Positions 1 to 12,523 of a stretch of 39,527 nt of DNA are shown here, one piece after another. The DNA comes from Ochromonas danica. Lineage: Eukaryota; Sar; Chrysophyceae; Chromulinales; Chromulinaceae. Position numbers and translations under genes: made by a program. The stretch is taken from contig VKHL01000185.1 of assembly GCA_015146655.1 (NCBI GenBank), positions 10,799 through 50,325 on the forward strand, read 5' to 3'. Position 1 is the first letter of the stretch. Each line of letters starts with the position of its first letter. Under the pieces are notes generated by a model, which saw only the letters and a list, made by a program, of their open reading frames with translations, was not told the DNA's origin and did no database searches.

Positions 1-85
<85 letters not shown>

Positions 86-94
86 TGTGTGTGT
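1..94. repeat. (GT)n microsatellite
   Basis: An almost perfect GT dinucleotide run fills the left edge of the window, with one A interruption near position 80. It lies just upstream of an Arp1 exon and is most likely inside the preceding intron. The tract continues off the left edge, so its full length is unknown. Confidence 0.97.
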
Positions 95-170
95 CCCCTT
101 GACTGACTGTGAGTTACCCACTTGACTGTGTGACATGTGTCTTGGTGTTATTTGTTGGTGTTATTGATAG

Positions 171-785
171 GAGTGGTCATGTCTTCTCTACCTCGGCAGA
201 GGCAGAGGTAGTGCGGCAGATCAAAGAGAGCTGCTGTAGCGTGGCCTTCAATCCCATCAAACTGGAAGAAGAAGCCGCAACAGTCAAGCAGCGCTTCAAG
301 CTCCCTGATGGCAATACCATCGACCTTGGCCCTGAGGTAAGAGCCTTGGCGTCTGCCCTCTTCGTTATCAACGATGATGATAGCAAACACTAATCTGAGG
401 TGACTTGTAGATCTTCCGTGCTCCAGAGATCCTCTTCCAACCCGATCTAGTTGGCTCAGAGTCTCGCGGTGTGCATGATTTGCTGTCAACTTCCATCCTT
501 CGCGCAGACCTCGACCTTCGCCGTGCTCTCTATAGTCAGATAGTGCTGGCAGGGGGGTCCACACTCTTCCCTGGATATGGAGAGCGCCTCTTGCATGAAG
601 TGCGCCACCACAGCCAGGCGCCTCGAGAGACGAAGATTCGCATTGCCGCACCGCCTGAGCGGCTGTACACGACGTGGATCGGAGGGTCCATCCTGGCCTC
701 CTTGTCCACCTTCAAGACCCTCTGGGTCACTCGCTCTGACTACCTCGAGCATGGAGCTCGGCTCTTACACTCCAAGACTCTCTAA
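171..785 (+). CDS. ARP1: Arp1/centractin (dynactin actin-related protein), last two exons
   Basis: Partial gene, 5' part outside the window. Exons are 171-336 and 411-785, joined in phase 0 by a 74-bp GT-AG intron (GTAAGA...TTGTAG). The acceptor TTGATAG at 170 opens the first visible exon. The spliced protein covers the C-terminal ~180 residues of an actin fold. It contains [14 protein letters not shown], then [15 protein letters not shown], the nucleotide-binding loop [17 protein letters not shown], the stretch [16 protein letters not shown], and the end [10 protein letters not shown]. These segments follow Arp1/centractin more closely than conventional actin: the end reads HSKTL where actin has HRKCF. 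Arp1 forms the short filament of dynactin, which links dynein to cargo. The stop is at 783-785. Whether it is Arp1 rather than another Arp rests on family recall, not alignment. Confidence 0.9.
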
Positions 786-1569
786 GAAACCTCACAAGTC
801 GCCAGCACAAGTCAGCGTATGATAGTTGCCCACTAACACCCATTATGTAGTATAATACAGCACAATACAATCAATCTAAGTTAACTTAAGATATCTGAGA
901 TATCCACTGATAGTCTACACTCTAGCACCGCTCGAAATTCATGCCCCTTCCAAATTAAATGCCCCCTAGCCCAAAAAGCAACGTGTTTTTGCGACTTTTA
1001 GATGCGTTTCTTAATTTAAATATAACACTATTTAGAGTTTCACAACAGACTTTTTCGTCAGAATCGATCTTATCGGGGAAAATACTCCAAAATAGCTATG
1101 ATTCATAGCAAATAGCTCTACCATTGCAATGCAAAGTGTGCTTGTTATGTAAAAGGTACAGTTTACTTTAGGGAACTACCAATTATCGCGTGTTGGGCAT
1201 CCTTTCCAGCCCGAGAATGGCGTTGCAGTTCAGGTTTACGACTAGCTGTAGTAGGTTTTATCGATAACGTTCAATGTAGACTGGTTAATTTTATCCAATT
1301 AATTAATTTACATTGTGCTAGATTCAGTATCGAAGAAAAAGCATATTCGAATATATAGTTTCCCTTCCTCTTTTATATTTTCATCGGTTTTCATGTAGAC
1401 CTCCACTAGTAGTTATTGAAAACGGAAAGTTGAAAAAGTGACGCAAACGAGCTTTCCGAGGGGATTTCCAATTTGAGCAGAAAATTTGCAGTTCTTTTTC
1501 GATTTCAGATTGACTCTGCATGTGATCGGTGGATGATTAAACAGTTAGTAATAACCACTGCATTGTTTA
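786..1569. other. Intergenic, convergent 3' ends of Arp1 and the golgin
   Basis: About 780 bp between two converging genes. It is AT-rich with stop-filled frames and no tRNA-like fold recognised. A short palindromic patch (TTAACTTAAGATATCTGAGATATC) lies near 880-905, and ATGCCCC occurs twice near 941-965. A 62-codon ORF at 1473-1661 has no coding character and overlaps the golgin 3' end, so it is not called. Confidence 0.7.
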
Positions 1570-4500
1570 CTAGTAAGGATTATGCCAATCTAGCCCTGCA
1601 CCTGTGGAGGGATCATATGTTAAGTCTGCTCCTCCAGGACTACCTTTCTTGTTGCCAATGACATGAGGAACAGTAGGCGAGGCTGTAGTCTTGGGCAGCA
1701 ACCATCCCACCAGTCCACCCGCAGGTTTGACTGTCCAGATATCCACAATGGTCCTGGTCTCATCTACAGAGAGATGAAGGAGGTTGCAGAGGACTTGCAC
1801 AAGTTTCGTTCGTTCTGACGGGTCGGTAGTCAGCAGGAACTTCCTTAAGACATTGACGAGGTAGTCAACTTGAAGGCCATGAGTGGACGCATTGAACTCT
1901 CGTTCACGTTTTAACGATGCTTCTAACTCACGAATAGTAGACTTCAACGCGTCAATCTGAAACATCAACCAGAGAGGAGAAACAGTCAATCTCAACCATC
2001 TCTAACTTCAACATGTCTGATAGAAAGATAACTGCTTACCTGCTCGTCACGTAAGGAAATATCGTTACGAATATCCAACAGTTCAGCCATTAAAGTGCTA
2101 TTTTCTTCACGCAATACACGAATGTTCTCCTTTAATAGATGGTCAGCCTATTATAGGATAATAATACCATTAACAACAGCAACAGATAGGCAAGACAAGG
2201 TATGTATGAGACACGGGGTAGTCGTTCTTGACTGAATCCTACCTGATGATGAGCCAGTAATCCACTGCCAGAACTACCAGCAGCAATGGTAGCGGTGGTG
2301 GTTGTATTATTAAGATGAGAGGAGGACATCTTCTCTAAGAGAATGTCTCCCACTGAAGTGGCGGGGACAGAGAGAATATCCAAGTCATGTGGGAGAAGAT
2401 TCTTCTTGCTGCCTTTCTTAGACAAAGATGAAGGAGTGGATGTGGTGTTAGTAGTAGTATAGGATGTAGCAGTATGATCTACTGGATGAGAAGGAGAGTT
2501 CTCGTCCTTGGCCAATGCACTCTTAACATTGTTAGTAGTACTATTAATATGACTACCACCTTCCTTGATAGCATTGGAATCCAAGTCAACTTCTACTAAA
2601 TCATGAAGTTCTTCATTCTTCTTTTTCTCTCTCTCATCATGAGATGGAGATGCTGTGAGCTGAGAGAGATATTGAGCAGTTTGTTCTTGTTGTTGTTGAT
2701 AATGTTGCAAACTCTGTCCAGTTATCTTCTCTAACATGACCTTCTCTCTTGCTTCATATTCTGATTTCATCTGCATTAGCTTGTCAGTCAGAAGATTTTG
2801 TTCCGCTTCTGCTGTTTTCAACTGATCCTGAGCCATGACAAGCTTTCCACTCCATGCCTGCTTTTCTTCTTCATGCTGTCTCACCATCAACTCCTGCTGG
2901 ACAAGCAGACGATCACGTTCCTCACGGACTGTTTCCACTTGTACATGTAGTTGATGATAATCTGCTGTCTTACTCTCTAAAGATGACTCCAAGGTCTTGA
3001 TCATCTCCTGTAAGCTATCTAGTTTATTAGCATGTGCTTTACTATCACGATCTTCTTGATTAATTCGCTTTAATGCTGATTGTGCTCTTTGTTTATAAGT
3101 ATTGAAAGTCTCATTCAAGTTATTGTATTTACTCTCCCAGGAAGTCATTTCAGAGGAATAGCTTTGAGATAAGGCACTATAGAGATTGTGATAGATATCC
3201 ATTAAGCTCATTGGTATAGTGTCATTAGGTAGTCTACGAACACCCTGTGCTAGCCAATCCTCTAGCATAACACGATCAATCCAACGATAACGATTACCAC
3301 CACTACCACTATTAGTGTTGTTTGATGATACATTGTCGTCTTCAATAGACACAAAGAAATAGTCAATTCCACCATTTTTAACTAAACTAATCACTTCTTG
3401 ACATTCTCGACTAAATTGAGAACTATTCACTTTAATCATCTCACTATTATTATCATCTAATGAGATATGTAATAGAATACGAATACTATGTGGACGACGA
3501 ATATACAGTGTTTCATATTGTTGTAATCGAACATCCTTTTCTTGTGATAGTTGATTGACCTTATTTAATAATGCTTTCAATTTACGTTGATTCATTTGGA
3601 ATGATTCTTCTTTAACTGTCCATTCACTTGTTAATGTTTGTAACTTCTCTGCCAGTTGATCCTTCTCTTGAATGAGATTACGATATAATGTCTCTGTATT
3701 CATATATTGAATCTCATGACTTTGATATCCTTCTATCACTTGTTTAAACTTATCTTTTTCTAATCGTTCTTGTGTTAATTCAATCTCTAAACGATATGTT
3801 TTATCTTGTTCTTGTTGATATTGATTTGTTAAATGATTAATCTGTTGGATATGTTGTTGATTAACTGATTCAATCTCTTGTAATACTTTCTGAATTTGAT
3901 CACGTTCAAACTTCATACTATCTAATTCCTTCTGTTTCATTAATAATCTTTCTTGTATATCAATGACTTCTTGTCGTATTGTTGATCTCTCTAGTAATAG
4001 ATTTGAAATCTTCTCATCATTAGCTATTAGACTTTCATTGAATTGTTTCCAACGATTTTCATAATCAACTTTCTTTTCTTCATATCCTTGTATAGCTTTC
4101 TTATAGTCTATTAGTTGTTCTTTTAACTTGTTAATCTCAGTTCTAGCTGCTTCCAAAGCAGCCAATGTATCCGCTTGTTCTTGTTGTTGTTGTTGAATGA
4201 CTTGTCCAGCAGAGGGTGATGACTGTGTGTTAGCAACAGATTGCTGTAGATCTTCACATTCTTTCATCTTCGCTTTCAACTTGACGGTTAGCTTTCTTAC
4301 CATATCATCTCGACTAGATAACTTGGATTTCAATTCATCTAATTCAACTTCACGCTTTTGACTATTTGCTATGAGTTCATTTAGTCTTTCTTTATGCTCT
4401 GTTTCATTATGAGATTTGATGTTGTCAATCTGTTGTCTAGCTTCTATGAGATCATTCTCAAGAGATTGAATGGTCTTCTCTAGTTTGCTAACAGTCTCTT

Positions 4501-7465
4501 CTTTCATCTCTACAGATGTTGTTTGATAAGTAATCAATTGACTTTCTAACTCTTGTATAGTTTGCATATGTTGACTTTGTAAAGTCTTCAAATGAATACA
4601 ATCTTCTTCTAAGTTTGTAATTTGATTTAATTGAGTTTCAATCTGTTGATTACGACTTTGTAATTCCTTTTCTTGTCTTTCTAATATAGATTGAAGATCA
4701 CTTACTTTCTGTATTAACAAAACATTCTCTTCTCTTAATAACATGATCTGTTGTGTAAGATCTTCTTTATAGACGAGTAGTTCTTCTTCTAAGATAGTCT
4801 TTTCTCTCTGCCATAGTGTTTCCACTCGTACATTATCCTCTTTAACAGAGTCTAATTGAATAACATGATCATGTTGAATCTGTTTGATCTTCTCTTCTAA
4901 TTGTAACACTTCCTGTTCTTTCTCTTCTAACTCACTTTGCTTAGCAGCTAATGTTCCTTCCAAAGTACTAACTAGTGTAGATAACTTCTCAACATTGTCA
5001 TTCAATATACCCACTGCATAATCATGTGCTTGTTCTGTTTCTAACTTAGCAGCTGCTAACTGCCCTTCTAATCCAGCTTTTTCCTTTTCCCAACTTTCTC
5101 TATTAGATTGAATTAATGCAGCAGAAGAGACTTTGTCAGAATCACTTTGATCAATAGTCATTCGTAGATCAGCTATCACAGCCTCAGAGGAAGTCAACTG
5201 TTGGTTTAAGTCATCTCGAGTAGTGTAGAGTTGTTGGATATCATCTTCCAGCTTTGCAATGACTTCATCTTTATGAAGTAAATCTTCCTTTTGTTCTTCA
5301 ATCACTTGTTCTAGAGCTGTGACATTGCGATGATATTCTTCTTCACTGTGTTGTTGTAATCTTTCTTTCCATTCTTCCTTCAACTGAGACTTTACTTCAT
5401 ACACAACTTGGTCTTCCTTCTTAACTAACTCTTCTTCATGTCTTATCTTCATACCATTGATTTCTTCCACCAGATCATCTCTTGCTTTGGTGACTTCAAC
5501 AAGCTGACTCTTCAACATGGAAAGCTGCTGTTCCATCTCTTTCTTGTCTTCCTCTATCACTTCTGTGTTCATTACATCGCGTTGATCTTCACCTTTCACG
5601 ACTGACTCATTGCCTTTCACTTGCTCAGCAAGTCTCTTGACCTCTTCTTCTAGCTGAATCTTCTCTTCCTCCAATCGAACATATCGTTCAGTTAACTCCT
5701 CATAAGACCTCTGCAAAGCATCCTGCTGACTGATCAACTTCTCCTTCTGACTTAACAACTCTTCGTCATGTCTTGCGATCAGCTTTCTCTGTTCCTCTTG
5801 GAATCTCTCTGTGATTGACTGAATCTCTTGCTCTTGGAGAAGGATTTGGGATTGAAGTTGACTTTGCAATTGCTCGATTTGTTCATCATAATGCTCGCCA
5901 TTCTTGTCCTCATTGACAGCAGGAGTAGGGCTAGTGACTTCTTGCTTGTAAGACTTGATCTCTTCTTCTAGTTCTCGCAGCTTCTCTTCATGAGATAACT
6001 TCTCTTCTTCTAACACTGACATCTCCTCTAACAATAGCTCATGGTTTTGTTTCCATTTCTTCACTTCTGCCTCACTTTCTGCTTGGACATGGTCTAACTG
6101 GTATTTCAATTGACTATGGCTGTGATCAAGAGTCTGTAGTTGACCTTGTAGTCTTTGAATCTCACTCTCTTTCTCTTGGAATTCACTTTGAAGGGTCTCA
6201 ATCTTCTCCAGTAAGGTCTGGTTTTCTTTCACCAGATCCTCTGCGGGTGTTGCCAGCTCATCACAAGGTGGTTTGGCTTCTTCTAATGCTTCCAGTCTTG
6301 TCTTCAAGGTAACCACCTCTTCTTCGAGCACTCCTTTGTTCATCAGCCAATCATTCTCTTTACCTTTCAGAACATCTCCCAGCTGTAGGAGGTCTTCTTC
6401 TTTACATCGCAACTGTTCAGTGAGATTGTCTCTAGCGAAGACACAAGATTCAAACTCACGGCGGATGGCTTCAATCTCCTCTTCCAATCGTTCTTTCTCA
6501 CTTTCTCCCTGTGCTATGGATTGCTCTCTAGCCTGGAGTTGAGAAGAAAGCTGAGCAATCTGTGACTTCAGATGTTCCTCCACTTGATTCTCCATCTCAT
6601 TCTTCTCGGAGAGATCTTGTGACAACTGTGAGATCTGCTCTTGAAGTGCTGTCATCTTCTCCACATGATCCATTTCTACCTTTTTCAACCTTTCCACTTG
6701 TTCAAGCTCTTGGTCTAAGTGAGTGGCAATTAACTGTTCCTTCTCAGCGATGAGATTGTCAATTGTTGATTGGAATTGTGTCTTCATCCTCTCTTCAAGC
6801 TGAACCTTCTCTTCCTCCAGTCGAACATATCGTTCAGTTAACTCCTCATAAGACCTCTGTAAAGCATCCTGCTGACTGATCAATTTATCCTTCTGACTTA
6901 ACAACTCTTCGTCATGTCTTGCGATCAGCTTTCTCTGTTCCTCTTGGAATCTCTCTGTGATTGACTGAATCTCTTGTTCTTGGTCAGTGGAGGTCACCAT
7001 CGTCGACTTCTTCCAGGATTTCAACTCTTCTTCTAGTTCTCGCAGCTTCTCTTCATGAGATAACTTCTCTTCTTCTAACACTGACATCTCCTCTAACAAT
7101 AGCTCATGGTTTTGTTTCCATTTCTTCACTTCTGCCTCACTTTCTGCTTGGACATGGTCTAACTGGTATTTCAATTGACTATGACTGTGATCAAGAGTCT
7201 GTAGTTGACCTTGTAGTCTTTGAATTTCATTGTCTCTCTCTGAGAGGGTTTGCTCCACCTCGGCGAGTCGAAGGCGTAGATTGCCTATTTCCTGTGGATC
7301 AAAATCCTCACAAGAGGGAGTAGGAGTAGGAGCCAGAGAAGCGGATTGTCCTGTTTTAGCTTTCTCTAGGTCATTTTCTAATTTCTTGATCTTAATACGT
7401 TGCTTCTTGACATATTCTAAGAGTTGCTCTTTTGTCAACTCCGTGGCGGTGCTACCCGTCGACAT
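1570..7465 (-). CDS. GRIP-domain golgin (GCC2/GCC185-like), giant coiled coil
   Basis: Three exons on the minus strand: 7465-2243, 2147-2040 and 1956-1570. All junctions are phase 0 (donor GTAGGA, acceptor TATAATAG; donor GTAAGC, acceptor TTTCAG), giving about 1905 residues. The start is ATG at 7465. Residues ~10-1740 are almost continuous heptad coiled coil rich in E, Q, K and L. The C-terminal exon carries a GRIP domain: VDYLVNVLRKFLLTTDPSER, then LVQVLCNLLHLSVDETR and IVDIW. GRIP domains bind Arl1-GTP at the trans-Golgi, so this is expected to be a peripheral TGN tether that captures vesicles. A further ~45 residues follow the GRIP domain. Odd features are a near-identical internal duplication (residues ~79-227 and ~432-603) and a non-coiled island at ~1310-1430. 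Assignment as a GRIP golgin is firm; the exact orthologue (GCC2, golgin-245 or other) is not. Confidence 0.92.
5655..7235 (-). repeat. Duplicated segments inside the golgin exon
   Basis: Two blocks occur twice at nearly identical nucleotide sequence. Block 1 (about 7015-7235 and 5955-6175, offset ~1060) encodes EIQRLQGQLQTLDHSHSQ onward through KLRELEEE. Block 2 (about 6785-6985 and 5655-5845, offset ~1146) encodes EIQSITERFQEEQRKLIA onward through RLEEEK. The different offsets show that the spacer between the blocks differs: LKSWKKSTMVTSTD in one copy, a ~40-residue insert in the other. Third-codon positions are mostly unchanged, so the event is recent or kept similar by gene conversion. Confidence 0.9.
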
Positions 7466-8461
7466 CTTTTAACAATACCCACTGGATGAACTAACTAGAG
7501 AAGGACAAGGTCTTGAAGAGCACGCTCTCTGTAGTAGGTAACTGTCAATACAGGAGGTTAGTTGGGGGTGAGGGTATGTGCTAATATGTGATGGACTGGA
7601 AGGAGACGATGATTTCGATTTGGAAGCTGCGGGCTGTGAGGACCACAGCGAAACTGAGAAACACAGTCGATTTCCAACTCATAATATTAGAGTTAGTCAG
7701 CATGCTAGGGTGAGTTTATTGCCATCGGATAATCCACTGTACAGTATTGGATTAATTTACATTATCAATGATTATTATGATAAGATATGACAGTTATTTC
7801 TACTTATTAATTCTTTCTACCTCTTCTGACACATTATACATTATACTATGATAGTATAGTATAGTATTACTATAGTATATTGTTATGGTATACTATACTA
7901 TATAGCCCAGAGAAAAGAAGGTGCGACCATGTCCCTGTATGTCATTCAAGAAGAGGTTAAACTAATTCGTGCTATGCCCACTCTGGCGACCAATTGATTA
8001 GATGTCGATCACCTGGCTGAGAGTCGGCTGCCAACTCCATTTCCCACATCACAGACAGTGAGATTCTCCTGGAGATTAGACGGTGCCACACTTTCTCAGC
8101 TTTTCTATAATAGCTACTGTGGAAAACCACCGCTTTGATAGCAATTGACAAATTCTGGATGATTGTGGGAGAGAATCGTTAAGCCAAATGCGCGGTGGAA
8201 TGCTGTAGGGTTTGCAACTTACTCTACCACTACAATATAGACTACAGTATATTCCCATTCTAGATACATTGTCTGAGATATTCCATCAGCAAGACGGAAG
8301 AGGGATAATCAATCAAAACAACTTAACACCAGTGGTGGTCTCAATATAATGTGATCAAAAACCGTTACGAAGACATTCAATAATACTTGTTGGAAGATTC
8401 ATTCATTAGTCAAGCTACTTGTGCTTCAGTACCATATTGACAATAACTTCCATTATAATTT
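7466..8461. other. Intergenic: golgin promoter and 3' flank of the ankyrin gene
   Basis: About 1 kb. The golgin start is at 7465, so the proximal part should hold its promoter; no clear element was recognised. An AT-rich imperfect inverted repeat at 7851-7904 is built from ATAGT/ACTAT units (arms near 7851-7866 and 7889-7903) and could form a hairpin. A 70-codon ORF at 7578-7790 lacks coding character. The rest shows nothing I can name. Confidence 0.65.
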
Positions 8462-11400
8462 CTAGAAAATCCCGAACCATTTTTTTCTATTCCCCACACT
8501 TGCTCGCTCTAGTTGCTCTTTCTTCTCCTTCAGAAGTTCTTTAATCTTGGCTGTCGTTGGGAGATCTTGAGGAGTCTTTCCATCCTTTACCAATCATTAA
8601 ACAAACAGTTCATAAGATAATGGTTATTGTCAATAGCAACTATTAATCGATAAGACACACACACATAGTCAAGGATAAAAGTCCAAAACAATACAAATCA
8701 TACATGTCTTATAACCTATTGATAGTCAAGCAGCTTAGTCTATTATCACGATCCTTTACCTTATTCTCCTTGATAATATCAAGTCGACTGTCTGACAACA
8801 GTAGCGCTACTATCTCTACATGATCATTCAAGCATGCCAAGTGTAGAGGCGTATCTCCATCCTATTCACATACACCAAGCACAGATTAATACTAACTACA
8901 ACCATAACTAACACATACCACCTTCACCACTTCAAACATATTCTCTACTACTATTACCATCACTAACACTACTCTTCATCACTATCACCACCACAACACT
9001 ATCACACATCTCCTTCCATGTCATTGCTTTCCAACAACATACACTAACATACAACTGCTACTACATCTACTAATAGCTACTGTACCATCTCACATGTCTC
9101 ATGACATATTCATAGTTAAGCAGCATAGTCTATTATTACTATCTTTTACCTTATCCTCCTTGTTAATATCAAGTCGACTGTCTGACAACAGTAGCTTTAT
9201 TACTTTAATATGACCATTCAAGCATACCCAGTGTAGTGGAGTACTGCCATTCTATTCACATACAACAAACACGGATTAATACTGAGCACAACAATAACTA
9301 ACACATACCACCTTCACCACTTCAAACATATTCTCTACTACTATTACCATCACTAACACTACTCTTCATCACTATCACCACCACAACACTATCACACATC
9401 TCCTTACATGTCATTGTTCTCCAACAACAAACACTAACACACACAACAACTACCACCACATGTACTAATAGCTACTGTACCATCACACATGTCTCATGAC
9501 ATATTCATAGTTAAGCAGCATAGTCTATTATTACTATCTTTTACCTTATCCTCCTTGTTAATATCAAGTCGACTGTCTGACAACAGCAGCTTTATTACTT
9601 CTACATGACCGTTGACACATGCCCAGTATAGAGGAGAGTTGCCATTCTATTCACACACACCAAACACAGATTAATACTAACTACAACCATAACTAACACA
9701 TACCACCTTCACCACTTCATACATATTCTCTACTACTATTACCATCACTAACACTACTCTTCATCACTATCACTACCACAACACTATCACACATCGCCTT
9801 GCATTTGAACAACACACATGTCTTATGACAGACTCATAGTCAAGCACAGTCAATTAGTACAGTCGTTTACCTTATTCTCCTTGTTAATATCAAGTCGACT
9901 GTCTGACAACAGTAGCTTTACTATCTCCACACGATAATTCAAGCATGCACAGTATAGAGGCGTATATCCATCCTATTCACATACACCAAACACAGATTAA
10001 TACTAACTACAACATAACTAACACCCACCACCTTCACCACTTCATACATATTCTCTACTACTATCTACTACTATTACCATCACTAACACTACCCATCATC
10101 ACTATTAGCACACCAACACTATCTCACATCTCCTTCCAAGTCATTGCTCTCCAACAACAAACACTAACACACACAAAAACTACCACCACATGTACTAATA
10201 GCTACTGTACCATCTCACATGTCTTATTACATATTGATAATCAAGCATAATCTATTATTACGATCTTTTACCTTATTCTCCTTGTTAATATCAAGTCGAC
10301 TGTCTGACAAAAGTAGCGGTACTATCTCCACACGATCATTCCTGCATGCACAGTGTAGAGGAGTATCTCCATCCTATTCACAACACCAAACAAAGATTAA
10401 TACTAACTACAACCATAACTTACAACATCACTAACACTACCCTTCATCACTATCAGTGCAACCACACTGTCACACATCACCTTACATTTCCACAACACAG
10501 ACAGATTCATAGTCAAGCACAGTCAATTATTGCGATCCTTTACCTTATTCTCCTTGTTAATATCAAGTAGACTGTCTGACAACAGTAGCGGTACTATCTC
10601 TGCCTGACCTTTCAAGCATGCCCAGTGTAGAGGAGAGTTGCCATTCTATTCACATACACCAAACACAGATTAATACTAACTACAACCATAACTAACACAT
10701 ACCACCTTCGCCACTTCAAACATATTCTCTACTAGTGTTACCATCACTAACACTACCCTTCATCACTATCAGCACCACAACACTATCACACATCTCCTTC
10801 CATACCATTGCTCTCCAACAACAAACACTAACACACACAACATCAACTACTACATGTACTAATAGCTACTGCACCATCACACATGTCTTATGACATATTC
10901 ATAGTCAAGCATAGACTATTGAGACGACCCTTTACCTTACTCTCTTTGTTAATACAGTCCAAACGACTGTCTGACAACAGCACCTTTACTACTTCTACAT
11001 GACCCTTCAAGCAAGCAAAGATTAGTGAAGTATCTCCATTCTATTCACATACACCAAACACAGTTTAATACTAACTACAACCATAACTAACACATACCAC
11101 CACCACATATTCTCTACTACTATTGCCATCACTAACACTACCCTTCATCACCATTAGTACAACAACACTATCACACATCTCCTTCCATACCATTGCTCTC
11201 CAACAACAAACACTAACACACACAACATCAACTACTACATGTACTAATAGCTACTGTACCATCACACATGTCTTATGACAGATTCATAGTCAAGCATAGA
11301 CTATTGATACGATCCTTTACCTTACTCTCCTTGTTAATATCAAGCCGACTGTCTGACAACAGCACCTTTACTACTTCTACATGGCCCTTCCAGCAAGCAA

Positions 11401-12486
11401 AGATTAGTGAAGTATCTCCATTCTATTCACATACACCAAACACAGATTAATACTAACTACAACCATAACTAACACATACCACCTTCAACACTTCATACAT
11501 ATTCTCTACTACTATTGCCATCACTAACACTACCCTTCATCACTATCAGTACAACATCACTATCACACTTCTCCTTAGATTTGAACAACACACATGTCTT
11601 ATGACAGATTCATAGTCAAGCAGCTTTGTCTATTATTACTATCCTTTACCTTATTCTCCTTGTTAATACAGTCCAAACGACTGTCTGACAACAGCAGCTT
11701 TAGTACTTCTACATGACCTTTCAAGCATGCCAAGTGTAGAGCAGATTTGCCATTCTATTCACATACAACAAACACAGATTAATACTAACTACAACCATAA
11801 CTAACACCCACCACCTTCACCACTTCATACATATTCTCTACTACTATCTACTACTATTACCATCACTAACACTACCCATCATCACTATCACCACCACAAC
11901 ACTATCACACATCTCCTTCCATGTCATTGCTATCCAACAACAAACACTAACACACACAACATCAACTACATGTACTAATAGCTACTGTACCATATCACAT
12001 GTCTTATGACATATTCATAGTCAAGCAGCATAGTCTATTAGTACTATCATTTACCTTATTCTCTTTGTTAATATCAAGTCGACTGTCTGACAACAGCAGC
12101 TTTATTACTTCTACATGACCAAATGTACATGCCAAGTGTAGAGGAGCACTGCCAATCTATTCACATACACAAACACAGATTAGCACTAAGTACAACCATA
12201 ACTAACACATACCACCGATCTTCATACATATAATGTGCGCAGGACGAAGGGAATTCATATTGATCATCATCACTAACCTTTCTATCTTCAGCATTCACTG
12301 CTATCGCTGGATGGAGTAGTAGTAATCTTACCATTTCTTCATGACCCTTGGCAGCCACGATGTGCAGAGCTGTCACACCCTACAGACAAATCACAACAGC
12401 ACAGCACAACACAATACAGACGGGAAACATCAACCTTATTAGGGCAGTACTAGTAATAGCCAACAAGCTGTGACCTTTCTACTGCT

Positions 12487-12523
<37 letters not shown>

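Noticed and set aside
7578-7790. 70-codon plus ORF upstream of the golgin
   Set aside because: No family resemblance, no conserved composition, and it lies in the expected promoter region of the golgin.
9945-11450. Plus-strand ORFs of 60-101 codons within the ankyrin array
   Set aside because: They are rich in His, Thr and Tyr from CAC/ACA intron sequence, recur because the introns recur, and oppose well-supported exons.
8585-12278. Regularly spaced near-identical repeats resembling a satellite or CRISPR-like array
   Set aside because: The spaced unique parts are 102/105-bp ankyrin exons with proper donor and acceptor sites and constant phase. The repeated parts are introns in a eukaryotic gene.
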